Source: Shewanella holmiensis (GTDB lineage: Bacteria; Pseudomonadota; Gammaproteobacteria; Enterobacterales; Shewanellaceae). Taken from it: a stretch of 64,000 nt of DNA. The position numbers and the translations under genes are program-made. Shown one piece after another: positions 11,160 to 21,947 of the stretch (positions are counted from its first letter, which is position 1; each line of letters opens with the position of its first letter). The notes beneath the pieces are model-generated. The model was not told the DNA's origin. It saw only the letters and a list, made by a program, of their open reading frames with translations, and did not search any database. The DNA lies in assembly GCF_025370255.1 (NCBI RefSeq), contig NZ_JAMTCD010000002.1, positions 248,001-312,000 of the forward strand, written 5' to 3'.

Positions 11160-12373
11160 TAGTGTGTCACCCTCGTTGGCTCTGGCTTAGTTTTTTCGTT
11201 CTTACTGTATACCCATAAGGCAACAAAGAAACCAAAATAAGTCAAAGTAAAGATACGTGCAACAATCGTCAGCTCAGGTGTTGCAGGAACCACACCTAAA
11301 TAACCTAACACAATGAAAGACACTGAAAATTGAGCAATGTTTATCTTGTGGATGACACTACGGTAGCGAATTGATTTCACTTTACAGCGATCAAGCCAAG
11401 GCAGAATAAACAATACCGCAATAGACAAGCCCATACCGACAACACCCAATAATTTGTCAGGAATTGCACGTAAAATTGCATAGAAAGGCGTGAAGTACCA
11501 AACCGGTGCAATGTGCTCAGGTGTTTTCATTGGGTTTGCTGCTTCAAAGTTTGGCTTCTCTAGGAAGTATCCACCACCTTCTGGCATAAAGAACAACACA
11601 TAACAGAACACAATTAAGAAACCAGCCACACCCATAATATCTTTGACAGTGTAATAAGGGTGGAATGGAATTGCATCTACTGGCCAGCCGTTCTCGTCTT
11701 TATTCTTTTTAATCTCAACACCATCAGGGTTATTAGAACCCACTTCATGCAACGCGATTAAATGTAAGAACACTAATACAACTAATACTAAAGGCAATGC
11801 TATAACATGCAGTGCGAAGAAGCGGTTTAGGGTTGCACCAGAAATAACGTAGTCACCACGGATCCACAATGTTAGGTCATCACCAATAACAGGGATGGCA
11901 CCGAACAATGAAATAATTACCTGTGCTCCCCAGTAAGACATTTGTCCCCAAGGAAGTAGGTAGCCCATGAAGGCTTCTGCCATTAGCACTAAAAATATCA
12001 ACATACCAAATAACCAGAGCAACTCTCTTGGTTTTTGATAAGAACCATAGAGTAATCCACGGAACATATGTAAATAAATGACCACAAAGAAAGCCGAAGC
12101 CCCTGTGGAGTGCATGTAACGCAGTAACCAACCATATTCAACATCACGCATGATGTATTCAACAGAAGCGAAAGCGCCCTCTGCCGTTGGTACGTAATTC
12201 ATTGTCAACCAAATACCCGTTAGTAATTGGTTAACTAACACTAATAAAGCCAATGAACCAAAGAAATACCAAAAGTTGAAGTTCTTTGGTGTTGGATATT
12301 GACCAACATGACGATTATAAGTCGCCGTCATTGGGATGCGAGCATCAATCCAATCAATAATATTCTTAACCAT
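11159..12373 (-). CDS. petB: Ubiquinol-cytochrome c reductase, cytochrome b
   Basis: A 404-residue integral membrane protein with eight predicted helices. It holds the two b hemes and both quinone sites of the bc1 complex. Heme-ligand histidines sit in RYMHSTGASAFF and IYLHMFRGLLYG, and again in FFALHVIALP and FLHLIALHEVGSN. The Qo loop sequence is PVWYFTPFYAILRAIPDK, including PVWY where mitochondria have PEWY, a common bacterial variant. One-base overlaps with petA and petC indicate a coupled operon. Confidence 0.95.
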   Translation of the reverse strand: MVKNIIDWIDARIPMTATYNRHVGQYPTPKNFNFWYFFGSLALLVLVNQLLTGIWLTMNYVPTAEGAFASVEYIMRDVEYGWLLRYMHSTGASAFFVVIYLHMFRGLLYGSYQKPRELLWLFGMLIFLVLMAEAFMGYLLPWGQMSYWGAQVIISLFGAIPVIGDDLTLWIRGDYVISGATLNRFFALHVIALPLVLVVLVFLHLIALHEVGSNNPDGVEIKKNKDENGWPVDAIPFHPYYTVKDIMGVAGFLIVFCYVLFFMPEGGGYFLEKPNFEAANPMKTPEHIAPVWYFTPFYAILRAIPDKLLGVVGMGLSIAVLFILPWLDRCKVKSIRYRSVIHKINIAQFSVSFIVLGYLGVVPATPELTIVARIFTLTYFGFFVALWVYSKNEKTKPEPTRVTH

Positions 12374-12963
12374 TAGACCGCTCCTGTATCGACACCGATT
12401 AGCACGGTGTTGTCATCAACATATTGATGAGGAGGAACAACGAGGTTCAATGGCGCAGGTACGCCTTGGAACACTCGACCAGCCATATCAAACTTAGAAC
12501 CATGACAAGGACAGAAGAAACCAGATGGTACACCTTCTACCTGCTCACCAAATGAATCTGGTAAATAGGTCGGTGAACAACCTAAGTGAGTACAAATACC
12601 GACAGCAATAAAGAACTCTGGCTTAATTGAACGTGCGGCATTTTGAGCGTACTCAGGTTGCTGCATTTCTTCTGAAGCAGGATCACGTAATTGACCATCT
12701 AACGAGGCAAGTCCGTTTAATACAGCTTCTGTACGACGTACGACCCAAACAGGTTTTCCGCGCCATTCAACACGAATTAACTGACCTGGCTCTACTTTAC
12801 TAATATTTACTTCGACCGGCGCACCTGCAGCTTTCGCTTTGGCACTCGGATTCCATGACTTGATGAAAGGAACCGCTACAGCTACGGCACCTGCACCACC
12901 TACTACGGCGGTTGCGGCTGTCAGGAATCTGCGACGTCCGGTATCGACTGGCGCATTGCTCAT
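12373..12963 (-). CDS. petA: Ubiquinol-cytochrome c reductase, Rieske iron-sulfur subunit
   Basis: A 196-residue Rieske protein that takes the first electron from ubiquinol in the bc1 complex. It has a Tat-type N-terminus (GRRRFLTAATAVVGGAGAV) that also serves as membrane anchor, and the two cluster-binding boxes CTHLGC and CPCHGSKFD about 125-165. First gene of petABC; its upstream region carries a perfect Fnr-type palindrome about 240 bases away. Confidence 0.95.
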   Translation of the reverse strand: MSNAPVDTGRRRFLTAATAVVGGAGAVAVAVPFIKSWNPSAKAKAAGAPVEVNISKVEPGQLIRVEWRGKPVWVVRRTEAVLNGLASLDGQLRDPASEEMQQPEYAQNAARSIKPEFFIAVGICTHLGCSPTYLPDSFGEQVEGVPSGFFCPCHGSKFDMAGRVFQGVPAPLNLVVPPHQYVDDNTVLIGVDTGAV

Positions 12964-13205
12964 CCACTTATCTCCCAGAGGGTGTTGGAATTTTTATATT
13001 TCAATAATTTAACCCCTGTTAAGGGTCGTGTTAAATTATCATAGTTTGAGGCGGGGCTCATTATAGCGAAAAATTAGAAGCAGATCATAGTGAAAACACA
13101 CAACTAAATTGCGGATTAAGCCTCTTTGGCGAAAAAATGTAATTTTTTCTGTTTAAAAGTGAATGTTTTCTGAAGAAAATTTAACATCAACAACCAACTA
13201 AGCGT

Positions 13206-13219
13206 TTGATTTAAATCAA
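13206..13219. promoter_or_regulatory. Fnr/EtrA-type binding site upstream of petABC
   Basis: TTGAT-TTAA-ATCAA is an exact match to the Fnr consensus TTGATNNNNATCAA. It lies about 243 bases before the petA start. In Shewanella the Fnr homologue is EtrA and CRP also binds related sites. The direct effect on petABC (or none, because of the distance) is an inference. Confidence 0.6.
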
Positions 13220-13321
13220 TATCAGTTTAAACAAGTTTGACTAATTTAGACCAAAGCAGTACAGCTGAAAAATAAATATTTTTTATAGCAAACGATAATC
13301 AAAATTAGTAAAGTTCAGCCA

Positions 13322-13350
13322 CAAAAAAGCCCGATCTATATCGGGCTTTT
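13322..13350 (-). terminator. Intrinsic terminator of the hfl cluster
   Basis: AAAGCCCGAT/ATCGGGCTTT with a four-base loop is followed on the minus strand by TTTTTTG, just after hflC. The stem is also flanked by T on the plus strand, but nothing is transcribed into it from that side. Confidence 0.9.
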
Positions 13351-13374
13351 ACTAAAAAACTAATAAGTTAGCTT

Positions 13375-14265
13375 TTATTTTCCATTCATTGACTTCATGT
13401 ACTTGAAGAAATCACTGTCAGGCTCTAACACCATAATATCTGAATTACCGGCAAAACTTTCTTTGTAAGCTTCTAAGCTACGTAAAAAGCCATAAAATTC
13501 GGCATCTTTATTATAAGCATCAGCATAAATCTTTGCCGCTAGCGCATCACCTTCACCACGAATGGTCAACGCATTACGCTCTGCACCTGCAACTTTAACC
13601 GTTACGTTGGCATCGGTTGTTGCGCGGATAATTTCAGCCTGCTCTTTACCTTGGGCACGATGCTCTTTTGCCACAGCTTGACGCTCAGCACGCATACGTT
13701 GGTAAATACTATTACTGACGTTTGCAGGTAAATTGATTTGTTTAACACGTACGTCAACAACTTCAATACCCAAATTAGAAGCACTTTCAGAGGCATTAGT
13801 TAATGCATCAATTTGCAACTCATCACGTTTTCCAGAGACAATCTCACGAATCGTGCGACGACCAAACTCGGTACGTAAATCATTACTGATTTTAGCTTGT
13901 AATAACTTTTCAGCATTGGCTTTAATACCGCCATTGGTAGAAAGATAATACTTTTCAAAATCACTAATACGCCATTTCACGTACGAATCAACCATTAAGT
14001 CTTTCTTTTCAGAAGTTACAAAACGGTCAGCTGCACCATCTAAAGTCTGAATACGTGCATCCATATAACGTGGTTTATCTACAACCGGAAACTTAATGTG
14101 TAAGCCCGGTTGAAATACGCGAGTCACCTCTTCACCATCAATGTTGTCTTTAACCACTTTACCGAAACGTGAAACGATAGCTCGTTCACCTTCGTTGACA
14201 ACCATCACAGATGAAAAACCAATGCCCAGGATCACCACAAGAATAATTAAACCAAATCTACCCAT
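13375..14265 (-). CDS. hflC: FtsH protease modulator HflC
   Basis: A 296-residue membrane-anchored SPFH/prohibitin-domain protein that forms a periplasmic cage with HflK around FtsH and limits its action on membrane substrates. One N-terminal membrane helix (about 4-22) precedes the SPFH domain (about 23-200) and a helical, Ala/Glu-rich segment. It starts three bases after the hflK stop and is the last gene of the cluster. Confidence 0.95.
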   Translation of the reverse strand: MGRFGLIILVVILGIGFSSVMVVNEGERAIVSRFGKVVKDNIDGEEVTRVFQPGLHIKFPVVDKPRYMDARIQTLDGAADRFVTSEKKDLMVDSYVKWRISDFEKYYLSTNGGIKANAEKLLQAKISNDLRTEFGRRTIREIVSGKRDELQIDALTNASESASNLGIEVVDVRVKQINLPANVSNSIYQRMRAERQAVAKEHRAQGKEQAEIIRATTDANVTVKVAGAERNALTIRGEGDALAAKIYADAYNKDAEFYGFLRSLEAYKESFAGNSDIMVLEPDSDFFKYMKSMNGK

Positions 14266-14268
14266 GAG

Positions 14269-15426
14269 TTATCCCCTCCCTTGGCGAGTACGCTCTTCAC
14301 GAGATAAACGACCATCTGTAGGCATACTCGTTACTGGGACATTCGCATTACCTGAAACCGAGTTAATATGACGTTCAACTTCTGGCTCAACCGCTTTACG
14401 GTTAGCTTTATCGTTGTTCATCAGCTTATCTAATGGTAAATACATTAAATTGCCGTTGTTTTTCGCATCAATTAACACTTTGTTAGTATCAGACATGACT
14501 TCTTGCATCGCGTCTAAATACAAACGCTTGCGAGTAACTTCAGGAGCTGCATGATATTCAGGTAATAGTTTTTCAAAACGAGCGACTTTACCTTCAGCTT
14601 CTAAGACAACACGTTGCTTATAAGCATTTGCTTGCTGCGCCATACGCTCAACTTGACCACGAGCTTTAGGTTCAATTTCGCGAGAATAAGCTTCAGCTTC
14701 ACGAATAAAGCGCTGTTCATCTTCCTGTGCTGAAATCGCATCATCAAAAGCATCTTTGACTTCTTCAGGTGGACGAGCAGGCAAGAAGTTAACGTCTTCA
14801 ATTTTAAGACCTAACTTATAGGGCTCAATAATACGCTCTAACTCACGCCAAGTGTCGCGACGAATCGCATCACGACCTGTCGTTAAAATGTCGTCCATAC
14901 GATTATGGCCAACAACATAACGCAATGCGCTATCTGTCGCTTCACGTAAGCTGGCGTTTGCATCGACAGCACTAAAAACATATGAGTAAGCATCTTGAAT
15001 GCTGTATTGCACAACAAGCTCAACTTTCACTACGTTTTCATCTGATGTCAGCATGCTGCCTGAAGCAGGAATAGTACGATACGTTTTCACGTCAATTGGA
15101 AACACTTCATCAATAAAAGTCGCTTTCCAATGTAGACCAGGGCCTACTTCACCAATGTGTTGACCAAAACGTAGCATGACTCCTCGCTCTGCTTCTTTAA
15201 CCGTATACAGACCCGATAGGCCCCATACAATTAATGCAATAACGACAAGAATAACGAGGAAGGTAGAATTAAAAGGTTGCCCTGAAGCAGTTCCTCCGCC
15301 TTTACCACCAAAACGTTTTGAAAGGTTACGAAAAACTTCGTCGAGATCCGGTGGTCCTTTATCGTTACCACCTTTATTTCCCCAAGGGTCTTTATTACCC
15401 TTGTTACCGGGCTCATTCCAAGCCAT
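14269..15426 (-). CDS. hflK: FtsH protease modulator HflK
   Basis: A 385-residue partner of HflC. The N-terminus is a Gly/Asn/Asp-rich cytoplasmic tail (GNKGNKDPWGNKGG), then a membrane helix near 53-73, the SPFH domain (about 75-250) and a coiled helix rich in Ala and Glu. It lies between hflX (33-base gap) and hflC. Confidence 0.95.
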   Translation of the reverse strand: MAWNEPGNKGNKDPWGNKGGNDKGPPDLDEVFRNLSKRFGGKGGGTASGQPFNSTFLVILVVIALIVWGLSGLYTVKEAERGVMLRFGQHIGEVGPGLHWKATFIDEVFPIDVKTYRTIPASGSMLTSDENVVKVELVVQYSIQDAYSYVFSAVDANASLREATDSALRYVVGHNRMDDILTTGRDAIRRDTWRELERIIEPYKLGLKIEDVNFLPARPPEEVKDAFDDAISAQEDEQRFIREAEAYSREIEPKARGQVERMAQQANAYKQRVVLEAEGKVARFEKLLPEYHAAPEVTRKRLYLDAMQEVMSDTNKVLIDAKNNGNLMYLPLDKLMNNDKANRKAVEPEVERHINSVSGNANVPVTSMPTDGRLSREERTRQGRG

Positions 15427-15459
15427 TTAGCACTCCATAATTGGATGAAATAAATGAGA

Positions 15460-16767
15460 TTAACAAGATACTTCTGCTTCTGATGGTTCAAAAACAAGAG
15501 TTTCCAATTCCCCCTGACTCTGTTTCATTAATCGGCGCCAATCGGCTTCCGACAGACGAACAGACAAAATACAGTTCCCCAGATCGTCATACTCTTTCTG
15601 CTGTATTGCATCCAGTCGATAAAACTGGCCAAGATAATGTCCAGCAGAGGCTGGTATTTTCAAAGTCCGCTCATAGATAACTGCACCAATTAACTCAGTA
15701 ACAGCTTGTAATAGCAGATCAAATCCAATGCGTTTTTGTGCAGATACCCACACACGCTCAGGCTTGCCTTCATCGTCATAATCAATTCGAGGGGCAAAGT
15801 CTTCAAGTAAATCTATCTTATTACATACCACTAATTGGGTGATGTCATCGGCTTCAATCTCCTCTAGTACACTTTGTACCTGATCGAAATTTTCAGTCAT
15901 GTTGTCATCAGCACAATCAACTATATGTAATAGTAAATCAGCTTGGCGTGTTTCCTGTAGTGTGGCTTTAAATGCCGCAACGAGGTCATGGGGTAAATGA
16001 CGAATAAAACCAACAGTATCAGCTAATATCACTGCACCATCTGGTAAATCTAACTTACGCAGTGTCGGGTCAAGCGTGGCGAACAATTGATCCGCTGCAT
16101 ATACCTCAGACAGTGTTAAGGAGTTGAACAATGTCGATTTACCGGCATTGGTATACCCCACTAACGCGACTGTGGCCATGTCACTACGTTTACGAGCTCG
16201 GCGACTTTGCTCACGTTGTTTATCTACTTTATCGAGGCGCTTATTAATATTCTTAATACGGCCTCGCAGTAAACGTCTATCAGTTTCGAGCTGGGTTTCC
16301 CCTGGCCCGCGCATACCGATACCACCTTTTTGTCGCTCAAGGTGAGTCCATCCTCGGATCAGACGCGTTGACATGTGGCGCAATTGCGCTAGCTCCACTT
16401 GTAACTTACCTTCATGAGTTCGGGCACGTTGAGCAAATATATCTAGGATTAATGTAGTTCTATCTAATACTCGACACTGACAAACTGCCTCAAGATTACG
16501 CTCTTGAGCAGGGCTCAACGCGTGATTAAAAATAACTACATTGGCTTCTGTCGCGGCAACCATAGCTGCCAGTTCTTCTGCCTTACCCGTTCCAATAAAG
16601 AACTTACGGTCCGGTGAACGACGACTACCTGTTATTACCCCTACCGAGCGTGCACCTGCAGACTCAACTAATAGTTGTAATTCCAATAAATCTTCACGAC
16701 GTTCTTCGTCAGAAAACTCGATATGAACAAGTACTGCTGTTTCTCCAGCTTCATAACGATCAAACAA
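15460..16767 (-). CDS. hflX: Ribosome-associated GTPase HflX
   Basis: A 435-residue GTPase that splits stalled or stress-damaged 70S ribosomes. The N-terminal HflX domain (about 1-190, with LSPAQERNLE and GGIGMRGPGETQLE) is followed by a G domain with P-loop GYTNAGKST, DTVGF and NKID. The start is TTG (16765-16767), giving MFDRYEAGE, which aligns with the usual HflX N-terminus. It begins 21 bases after hfq. Confidence 0.95.
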   Translation of the reverse strand: MFDRYEAGETAVLVHIEFSDEERREDLLELQLLVESAGARSVGVITGSRRSPDRKFFIGTGKAEELAAMVAATEANVVIFNHALSPAQERNLEAVCQCRVLDRTTLILDIFAQRARTHEGKLQVELAQLRHMSTRLIRGWTHLERQKGGIGMRGPGETQLETDRRLLRGRIKNINKRLDKVDKQREQSRRARKRSDMATVALVGYTNAGKSTLFNSLTLSEVYAADQLFATLDPTLRKLDLPDGAVILADTVGFIRHLPHDLVAAFKATLQETRQADLLLHIVDCADDNMTENFDQVQSVLEEIEADDITQLVVCNKIDLLEDFAPRIDYDDEGKPERVWVSAQKRIGFDLLLQAVTELIGAVIYERTLKIPASAGHYLGQFYRLDAIQQKEYDDLGNCILSVRLSEADWRRLMKQSQGELETLVFEPSEAEVSC

Positions 16768-16788
16768 GAAGCATATCCTTTTTAGTTA

Positions 16789-17046
16789 TTATTCCGCATC
16801 ATCTTCATCAGAGGCATTAGGACCTTGATGATTTGACACGTTAAATGGACGCGCAGGAACGACTGTCGAAATGGCATGTTTATATACCATTTGACTCACT
16901 GTATTTTTTAATAGGATCACGAATTGATCAAAAGACTCAACCTGTCCTTGAAGTTTGATACCGTTTACTAAATAAATTGAAACGGGTACACGCTCACGAC
17001 GTAGAGCGTTTAAAAATGGGTCTTGTAAAGATTGCCCCTTAGCCAT
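16789..17046 (-). CDS. hfq: RNA chaperone Hfq
   Basis: An 85-residue hexameric Sm-like protein that matches small RNAs to mRNAs. The core ([20 protein letters not shown], Sm1 and Sm2 with [10 protein letters not shown]) is fully conserved. The C-terminal tail is short, about 17 residues against some 37 in E. coli, but ends in the acidic tip DEDDAE known to help release RNA. It sits in the usual place between miaA and hflX. Confidence 0.97.
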   Translation of the reverse strand: MAKGQSLQDPFLNALRRERVPVSIYLVNGIKLQGQVESFDQFVILLKNTVSQMVYKHAISTVVPARPFNVSNHQGPNASDEDDAE

Positions 17047-17129
17047 TTTGTAATTTCCTTTTTCTTTTTAAAATACGTAATTCAAGTTTTATTGTTTAGT
17101 TTGAGTATTATACAGTAACAACTAATTAG

Positions 17130-18056
17130 CTAGCCGCATTGTCGCATAAGTGTAACTAAATTATTCTCATCGCCGCTTTGAAGCCACTGCAAATCGGGCC
17201 AGCTTCTCAACCATGTTAATTGACGTTTGGCCAATTGCCTAGTAGCAGCGGTCGCTTTTTCGACCATAGTCGCATGATCAAACTCATTATCAAGATACTG
17301 CCAACACTGCCTATAACCCACACAACGCATTGATGGCATATCTAAATGAAGATCTCCGCGCGCTTTTAAACGAGCAACTTCTTCTGTAAATCCTTGCTCA
17401 AGCATTATCAAAAATCGTTTTGCAATCAAATCATGCAATACTTTTCTCTCTGTCGGCGCTATGGCAAATTGTACTACATCATAAGGTAAAGCGGCTGACT
17501 TAGTTTGGGTTAACTCTGTCATTGTTTTACCCGTTATACGATACACTTCTAGTGCCCTAGACAATCTTTGTGGATCATTTGGATGAATTCGCTCACCCGC
17601 AACAGGGTCGATTTCACACAACTGACGGTGTAATGCTTCCCAACCTAAGCTGTCAGCCTCAGCAAATATTTGCGCTCTGATTGTTTCATCTGCGCTAGGT
17701 AAAGGGGATAAACCCTCTAATAATGCTTTAAAATACATCATGGTGCCGCCAACCAATAAAGGGGTTTTACCACGGGCAATAATTTTTTCTATTTCAGTTA
17801 ACGCATCGCGACGGAAATCAGCAGCAGAATAACTTTCACTCGGATCGAGTATATCGATCAAACGGTGAGGGGCTAATGCGAGTTCTTCTGCTGTGGGTTT
17901 GGCGGTGCCTACATCCATTTCTCGATAAATCAGTGCTGAATCAACCGAAATTAACTCACAGTTATGCTGTTGAGCCATTTGAATCGCCAACGATGTTTTA
18001 CCTGAGGCTGTTGGCCCCATTAAAAAAATAATTTTTGGCCGTTCGATTGTATTCAC
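17130..18056 (-). CDS. miaA: tRNA dimethylallyltransferase
   Basis: A 308-residue enzyme that transfers dimethylallyl to the N6 of A37 in tRNAs reading UNN codons. P-loop GPTASGKTS is at 14-22, followed by [16 protein letters not shown] and [13 protein letters not shown]. It starts from GTG, and this GTGA overlaps the mutL stop by four bases, so translation is coupled. Confidence 0.96.
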   Translation of the reverse strand: MNTIERPKIIFLMGPTASGKTSLAIQMAQQHNCELISVDSALIYREMDVGTAKPTAEELALAPHRLIDILDPSESYSAADFRRDALTEIEKIIARGKTPLLVGGTMMYFKALLEGLSPLPSADETIRAQIFAEADSLGWEALHRQLCEIDPVAGERIHPNDPQRLSRALEVYRITGKTMTELTQTKSAALPYDVVQFAIAPTERKVLHDLIAKRFLIMLEQGFTEEVARLKARGDLHLDMPSMRCVGYRQCWQYLDNEFDHATMVEKATAATRQLAKRQLTWLRSWPDLQWLQSGDENNLVTLMRQCG

Positions 18057-19996
18057 GCGTTTTCTTTAATCCATGCTTGCCAAGGTAACACCTTAGCATT
18101 CAATAAAATTGTCTGCTTAGTTTCATCTTGTAATAGACAAAACTTTTGCCAAATAGTTTGTGCAGCCATGAACTGTTTGGTCGATTGTTGTGCAATCCAT
18201 AATGCTAAAGCTTCATTATTGGGTTTAGTTGCATTCATCCATTGTAATAGCTCAGGAATGACTACAGCTAATTGGCTATCCCTCAAATATGGGGGCACTT
18301 TTTTAATAATCAACTGCCCATAACGAATTGTTAGTTCAATACCCAATTGGCGCAAAAAAGGTTCATTTTGATCTATTGTTAATTGCCAATCAGGCTCAGC
18401 CTTTACAGATACAGGCATGAGTAAGGGTTGCCCAATTAATCCAGTAGCTAATTTATGCATAATTTCATGTTGTAGAACCGCCTGCTGCACGGAAAGTATA
18501 GGCATTAATTTTAATTCATTTTCAACAACTAAAACCCAAAACTGACCATCGAGCACATTTGGCATCAGGGCCAAATTGGCTACCTCATGACTGACCACCT
18601 TTTTTTGGTATGTAGAATCCCCCCCTGCATGTTCAGGGCTTTGTAGCAATTGTCCATAGCTTGTTATCGCAGCTTGGTTAACGTTTTTTTTGGGCGGTTG
18701 AGTAAAAGCACGATTTAATTGTTCATGTTTATCTGCGCTAGCATCATAACGGGGTTTTATATCAGAAGAATATCCACCAAATGAATGACTTGCTTGCCCC
18801 GGAACATGCATACTGCCAAATTGGCTAACACTATTGGGGCGATGAGGAACATCATGTGAAGCGTATTCCTCACGAGAAATACACTTAGCGGAATCGGCTA
18901 AAGCAACGTCATCGTTCTTTGGCTGCGGGTAAGCATATTCCACTTGCTCTGAATAATTACGTTTATCCGCTGCATTTGACGCAGGTTGATGAGAAACTAA
19001 GTCAACCATTTGAGATAAAGCCGACTGCAAAGCTTGTAGAATAAAATCATGCACATAACGAGATTGATGAAAACGTACTTCATGTTTTGCAGGATGAACA
19101 TTCACATCAACTTGATGCGGGTCTAAATCAAGCATTAGCACATAACCGGGTTGATGTTCGACCCCTTGTTCAGCAAAAGCTTGTCGCACAGCATGATTAA
19201 CTAATCTGTCGCGCACCAAACGTCCATTCACATAAAAATAGCTGCTATCACTGATCACATTATCAAAGGGTGACTGTAAATAACCCCGAAGAGATAAACC
19301 ATCATGTTCACAGGAAACGGTCAGTGCATTTTCAGCGAATTGGCGACCGCATATTTGCCCTAGGCGCTGTTGGTGCTGTATATCGGTATTCGCTGGACGA
19401 TATTGACGTACCAATTTGCCATTATGAGTAAGAGTGAAGTGAATATCGCAACGTGCAATAGCTATCCGCTTTAACCACTCATCAATATGAGTAAATTCAG
19501 TTTTGTCGCTTTTTAAAAAACGTCTTCTGGCGGGAGTATTAAAGAATAGGTCGACAACATCAATGGTAGACCCCTGAGGATGCGCTGCTGGAGTAATTTT
19601 AACATCCATTTGCGAACCTTCGGCAAAGGCTTGCCATGCTTCTGTTTGCTCAACAGTTTTAGAGGTTAACGTTAGCCGCGCAACTGAACTGATACTCGCT
19701 AGGGCCTCGCCCCTAAAACCAAAGCTCATAATGGCTTCTAAGTCATCTAAACTGTGTACCTTAGATGTAGCATGACGTGACAGTGCTAAAGCCAGTTCGT
19801 CTTTGGGAATACCTACGCCATTATCACGGATCCGAATCAGTTTGCTGCCACCTTTATCGATGTCGATATCAACACGCGTTGCCCCAGCATCTAAGCTATT
19901 TTCAACAAGCTCTTTAACCACAGATGCCGGACGCTCTACCACTTCGCCAGCGGCTATTTGGTTTGCAAGTTGAGGTGGTAACAGTTGAATAGCCAT
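18053..19996 (-). CDS. mutL: DNA mismatch repair protein MutL
   Basis: A 647-residue mismatch repair coordinator linking MutS to MutH and UvrD. The GHKL ATPase motifs are clear at the N-terminus ([35 protein letters not shown]). A long, poorly conserved linker (about 335-465) separates it from the C-terminal dimerisation domain. The endonuclease motif DQHAX2EX4E of MutH-less MutL proteins is absent, which fits a methyl-directed, MutH-using system. It lies two bases after amiB. Confidence 0.96.
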   Translation of the reverse strand: MAIQLLPPQLANQIAAGEVVERPASVVKELVENSLDAGATRVDIDIDKGGSKLIRIRDNGVGIPKDELALALSRHATSKVHSLDDLEAIMSFGFRGEALASISSVARLTLTSKTVEQTEAWQAFAEGSQMDVKITPAAHPQGSTIDVVDLFFNTPARRRFLKSDKTEFTHIDEWLKRIAIARCDIHFTLTHNGKLVRQYRPANTDIQHQQRLGQICGRQFAENALTVSCEHDGLSLRGYLQSPFDNVISDSSYFYVNGRLVRDRLVNHAVRQAFAEQGVEHQPGYVLMLDLDPHQVDVNVHPAKHEVRFHQSRYVHDFILQALQSALSQMVDLVSHQPASNAADKRNYSEQVEYAYPQPKNDDVALADSAKCISREEYASHDVPHRPNSVSQFGSMHVPGQASHSFGGYSSDIKPRYDASADKHEQLNRAFTQPPKKNVNQAAITSYGQLLQSPEHAGGDSTYQKKVVSHEVANLALMPNVLDGQFWVLVVENELKLMPILSVQQAVLQHEIMHKLATGLIGQPLLMPVSVKAEPDWQLTIDQNEPFLRQLGIELTIRYGQLIIKKVPPYLRDSQLAVVIPELLQWMNATKPNNEALALWIAQQSTKQFMAAQTIWQKFCLLQDETKQTILLNAKVLPWQAWIKENA

Positions 19997-19998
19997 GA

Positions 19999-21321
19999 CT
20001 ATGCCCTTGGTATAATCAATTGCTGGCCGATACGAACCGTATCAGATTTTAAATTATTCGCTTTTTTGATGCCATCAACACTCACACCATAGCGTCTAGC
20101 AATAAGCGATAACGACTCTCCAGATTTCACTTTATGTTTAGTGTTTGTTCTTTGTGCAACTAAGGTGCCTGAAGGTGGGTTATTTTCAAAATAGCGAATA
20201 ACCCCTTTATGAATCGCATTCGCTAATTTTTGCTGATGGTTTCGGTTGATTAATAACTTCTCTTCACCTGGATTAGAAATAAACCCTGTTTCAATCAAAA
20301 TAGATGGTATATCCGCCGCTTTTAATACCGCTAGACTTGCCGCTTCAGGGGCTTTTTTGTGTAAATGAGTTACCGACCCAAGATCCCGTAAAATGTCTTT
20401 GGCAATGTCATTACTCATCACCATTGAGTTGTTTTTCTGCATATCTATAAGGGTTTGCACTAAATATTTTTCAACATCAGAATTTTGAATAATATCGCCA
20501 ACACCTCCGAGCAGCTCAGAATGTTTTTCGGTTTGCTCTAACAGTCGGCCTAGCTCACTGTCGGCTCGGCGCATTGAGAGCACCCACACAGATGCCCCTC
20601 TTGGCTGAGGCGAGGTAAATGCATCTGCGTGAATAGACAACAATAAATCCGCTTTACTTCGGCGCGCTAATTCAGAACGGCGATTTAAGTCAACAAAGTA
20701 GTCTCCAGTACGCGTCATCACTGCCTGCATACCGGGCGTTGCATTGATTTTGTCTGCTAAGCGTTTTGAAATATCCAATACCACCCGCTTTTCATACATA
20801 CCCGATGGACCGATTGAACCTGGGTCTTCTCCGCCATGGCCTGCATCAATGGCAATGATAATGTCTCGATTGGTTCCTGAAGAATGTATGGTCGTTTTTG
20901 CTCTGGCTTCTTCACTGAATGAATCATCTAAATCGACAACTAAGCGATTACCGTATGGCGGCGTTGGGGATAATGTGAAAAGGTTCGATTTAATCGGTTT
21001 TGTAAGGTCCAGCACCAATCTAAGTGTGCCTTTCACCGGGGGGCTACTGACTCGAATACGTTTAATCAGTTTGCTATTGTTGCTTAATTTATCCAGTTTG
21101 ACTTTATTGCTGGCATTTTTAATGTCTACAACTAATCTGTCTGGCCCTGTCAGGGTGAAAGAATCATATTCAGGCGCTTGAGATAAATCAAAAACCACAC
21201 GAGTGGATTCTGGTGCAGCCCAAATACGCACACTATCAAGATCATTCGCGCTCTGCGCTGCAAATGAAAAGCTGGTTACGACTAAAAAGGCGCAATAAAA
21301 AAATATTTTATTTACAGTCAT
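19999..21321 (-). CDS. amiB: N-acetylmuramoyl-L-alanine amidase (AmiB type)
   Basis: A 440-residue periplasmic zinc amidase that splits septal peptidoglycan during cell separation. A signal peptide (1-24) precedes an AMIN septal-targeting domain (about 27-130), the Amidase_3 catalytic domain (about 150-375; Zn ligands in [18 protein letters not shown] and SIHADAF, Glu in [12 protein letters not shown]) and a LysM repeat at 395-440. The single C-terminal LysM is typical of AmiB. Two- to three-base gaps to tsaE and mutL indicate one transcript. Confidence 0.95.
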   Translation of the reverse strand: MTVNKIFFYCAFLVVTSFSFAAQSANDLDSVRIWAAPESTRVVFDLSQAPEYDSFTLTGPDRLVVDIKNASNKVKLDKLSNNSKLIKRIRVSSPPVKGTLRLVLDLTKPIKSNLFTLSPTPPYGNRLVVDLDDSFSEEARAKTTIHSSGTNRDIIIAIDAGHGGEDPGSIGPSGMYEKRVVLDISKRLADKINATPGMQAVMTRTGDYFVDLNRRSELARRSKADLLLSIHADAFTSPQPRGASVWVLSMRRADSELGRLLEQTEKHSELLGGVGDIIQNSDVEKYLVQTLIDMQKNNSMVMSNDIAKDILRDLGSVTHLHKKAPEAASLAVLKAADIPSILIETGFISNPGEEKLLINRNHQQKLANAIHKGVIRYFENNPPSGTLVAQRTNTKHKVKSGESLSLIARRYGVSVDGIKKANNLKSDTVRIGQQLIIPRA

Positions 21322-21323
21322 TA

Positions 21324-21782
21324 TTATTTTAATTTTGTCAAAATGGCCTGCCCAGAAGCAGACAACGCGTTAATTTCAATTTCTCGTTGATTATCTTTAT
21401 AGCGTAAATGTAGATGAATGTCTGCTGCAGGTAGCATTCCCTGACCATGTTCTGGCCATTCAACCAAACAAATACTGGTGGAGTTAAAGTAATCACGAAT
21501 TCCCATAAACTCTAACTCTTCAGGATCGGCTACACGATATAAATCAAAATGATATACATCAAAACCGTTAAACTCATAGGGTTCAACTAAGGTGTAAGTA
21601 GGGCTTTTCACTGCACCGTTATGGCCTAAAGACTGAATTATTCCACGGCTTAAGGTAGTTTTACCCGCCCCCAAGTCACCGGTTAAAAAAATCGTCAATG
21701 GAGGGGTTAGACCTTGGGCTACAATTTGCCCCATCGCCACTGTAGCTTGTTCATTTTCAAGATTTTTAACAATAGAAGTCAT
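21324..21782 (-). CDS. tsaE: tRNA N6-threonylcarbamoyladenosine synthesis ATPase TsaE
   Basis: A 152-residue P-loop protein acting with TsaB and TsaD to place the threonylcarbamoyl group on A37 of ANN-decoding tRNAs. Walker A GDLGAGKTT is at 35-43; TYTLVEPYE and FDLYRVADPEELEFMGIRDY are family landmarks. First gene of the tsaE-amiB-mutL-miaA-hfq-hflXKC group. Confidence 0.95.
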   Translation of the reverse strand: MTSIVKNLENEQATVAMGQIVAQGLTPPLTIFLTGDLGAGKTTLSRGIIQSLGHNGAVKSPTYTLVEPYEFNGFDVYHFDLYRVADPEELEFMGIRDYFNSTSICLVEWPEHGQGMLPAADIHLHLRYKDNQREIEINALSASGQAILTKLK

Positions 21783-21879
21783 ATCAAACAGCCAATAAAC
21801 TCATAAAAGATAACCAAACGTACAATATACCAGAGTTCTATATTCAACTCCTACAGCTGCTGTGGGCTTTTTTCAACAA

Positions 21880-21911
21880 ATAAAAATGCCAGCAATCTAA
21901 TTGCTGGCATT
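21880..21911 (-). terminator. Intrinsic terminator after the 21948 gene
   Basis: A perfect 11-bp stem AATGCCAGCAA/TTGCTGGCATT with a five-base loop is followed on the minus strand by TTTATTTG. It separates the hypothetical gene from tsaE. Confidence 0.9.
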
Positions 21912-21947
21912 ATTGAATGCGGTCGGTACATCACTTAACGCTTAATG

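Larger units (their letters stand above)
12964..13374. other. 411-bp gene-free region between petA and hflC
   Basis: Holds the petABC promoter region, an inverted repeat AATTTAAC...GTTAAATT (13006-13037, inner CCC/GGG) likely in the petA leader, an Fnr/EtrA-type palindrome, and the hflC terminator. The rest is AT-rich with no plausible gene. Confidence 0.7.

Noticed and set aside
20744..21181. 145-codon plus-strand frame opposite amiB
   Set aside because: It lies fully within the conserved amiB gene on the other strand and shows no domain; typical antisense shadow.
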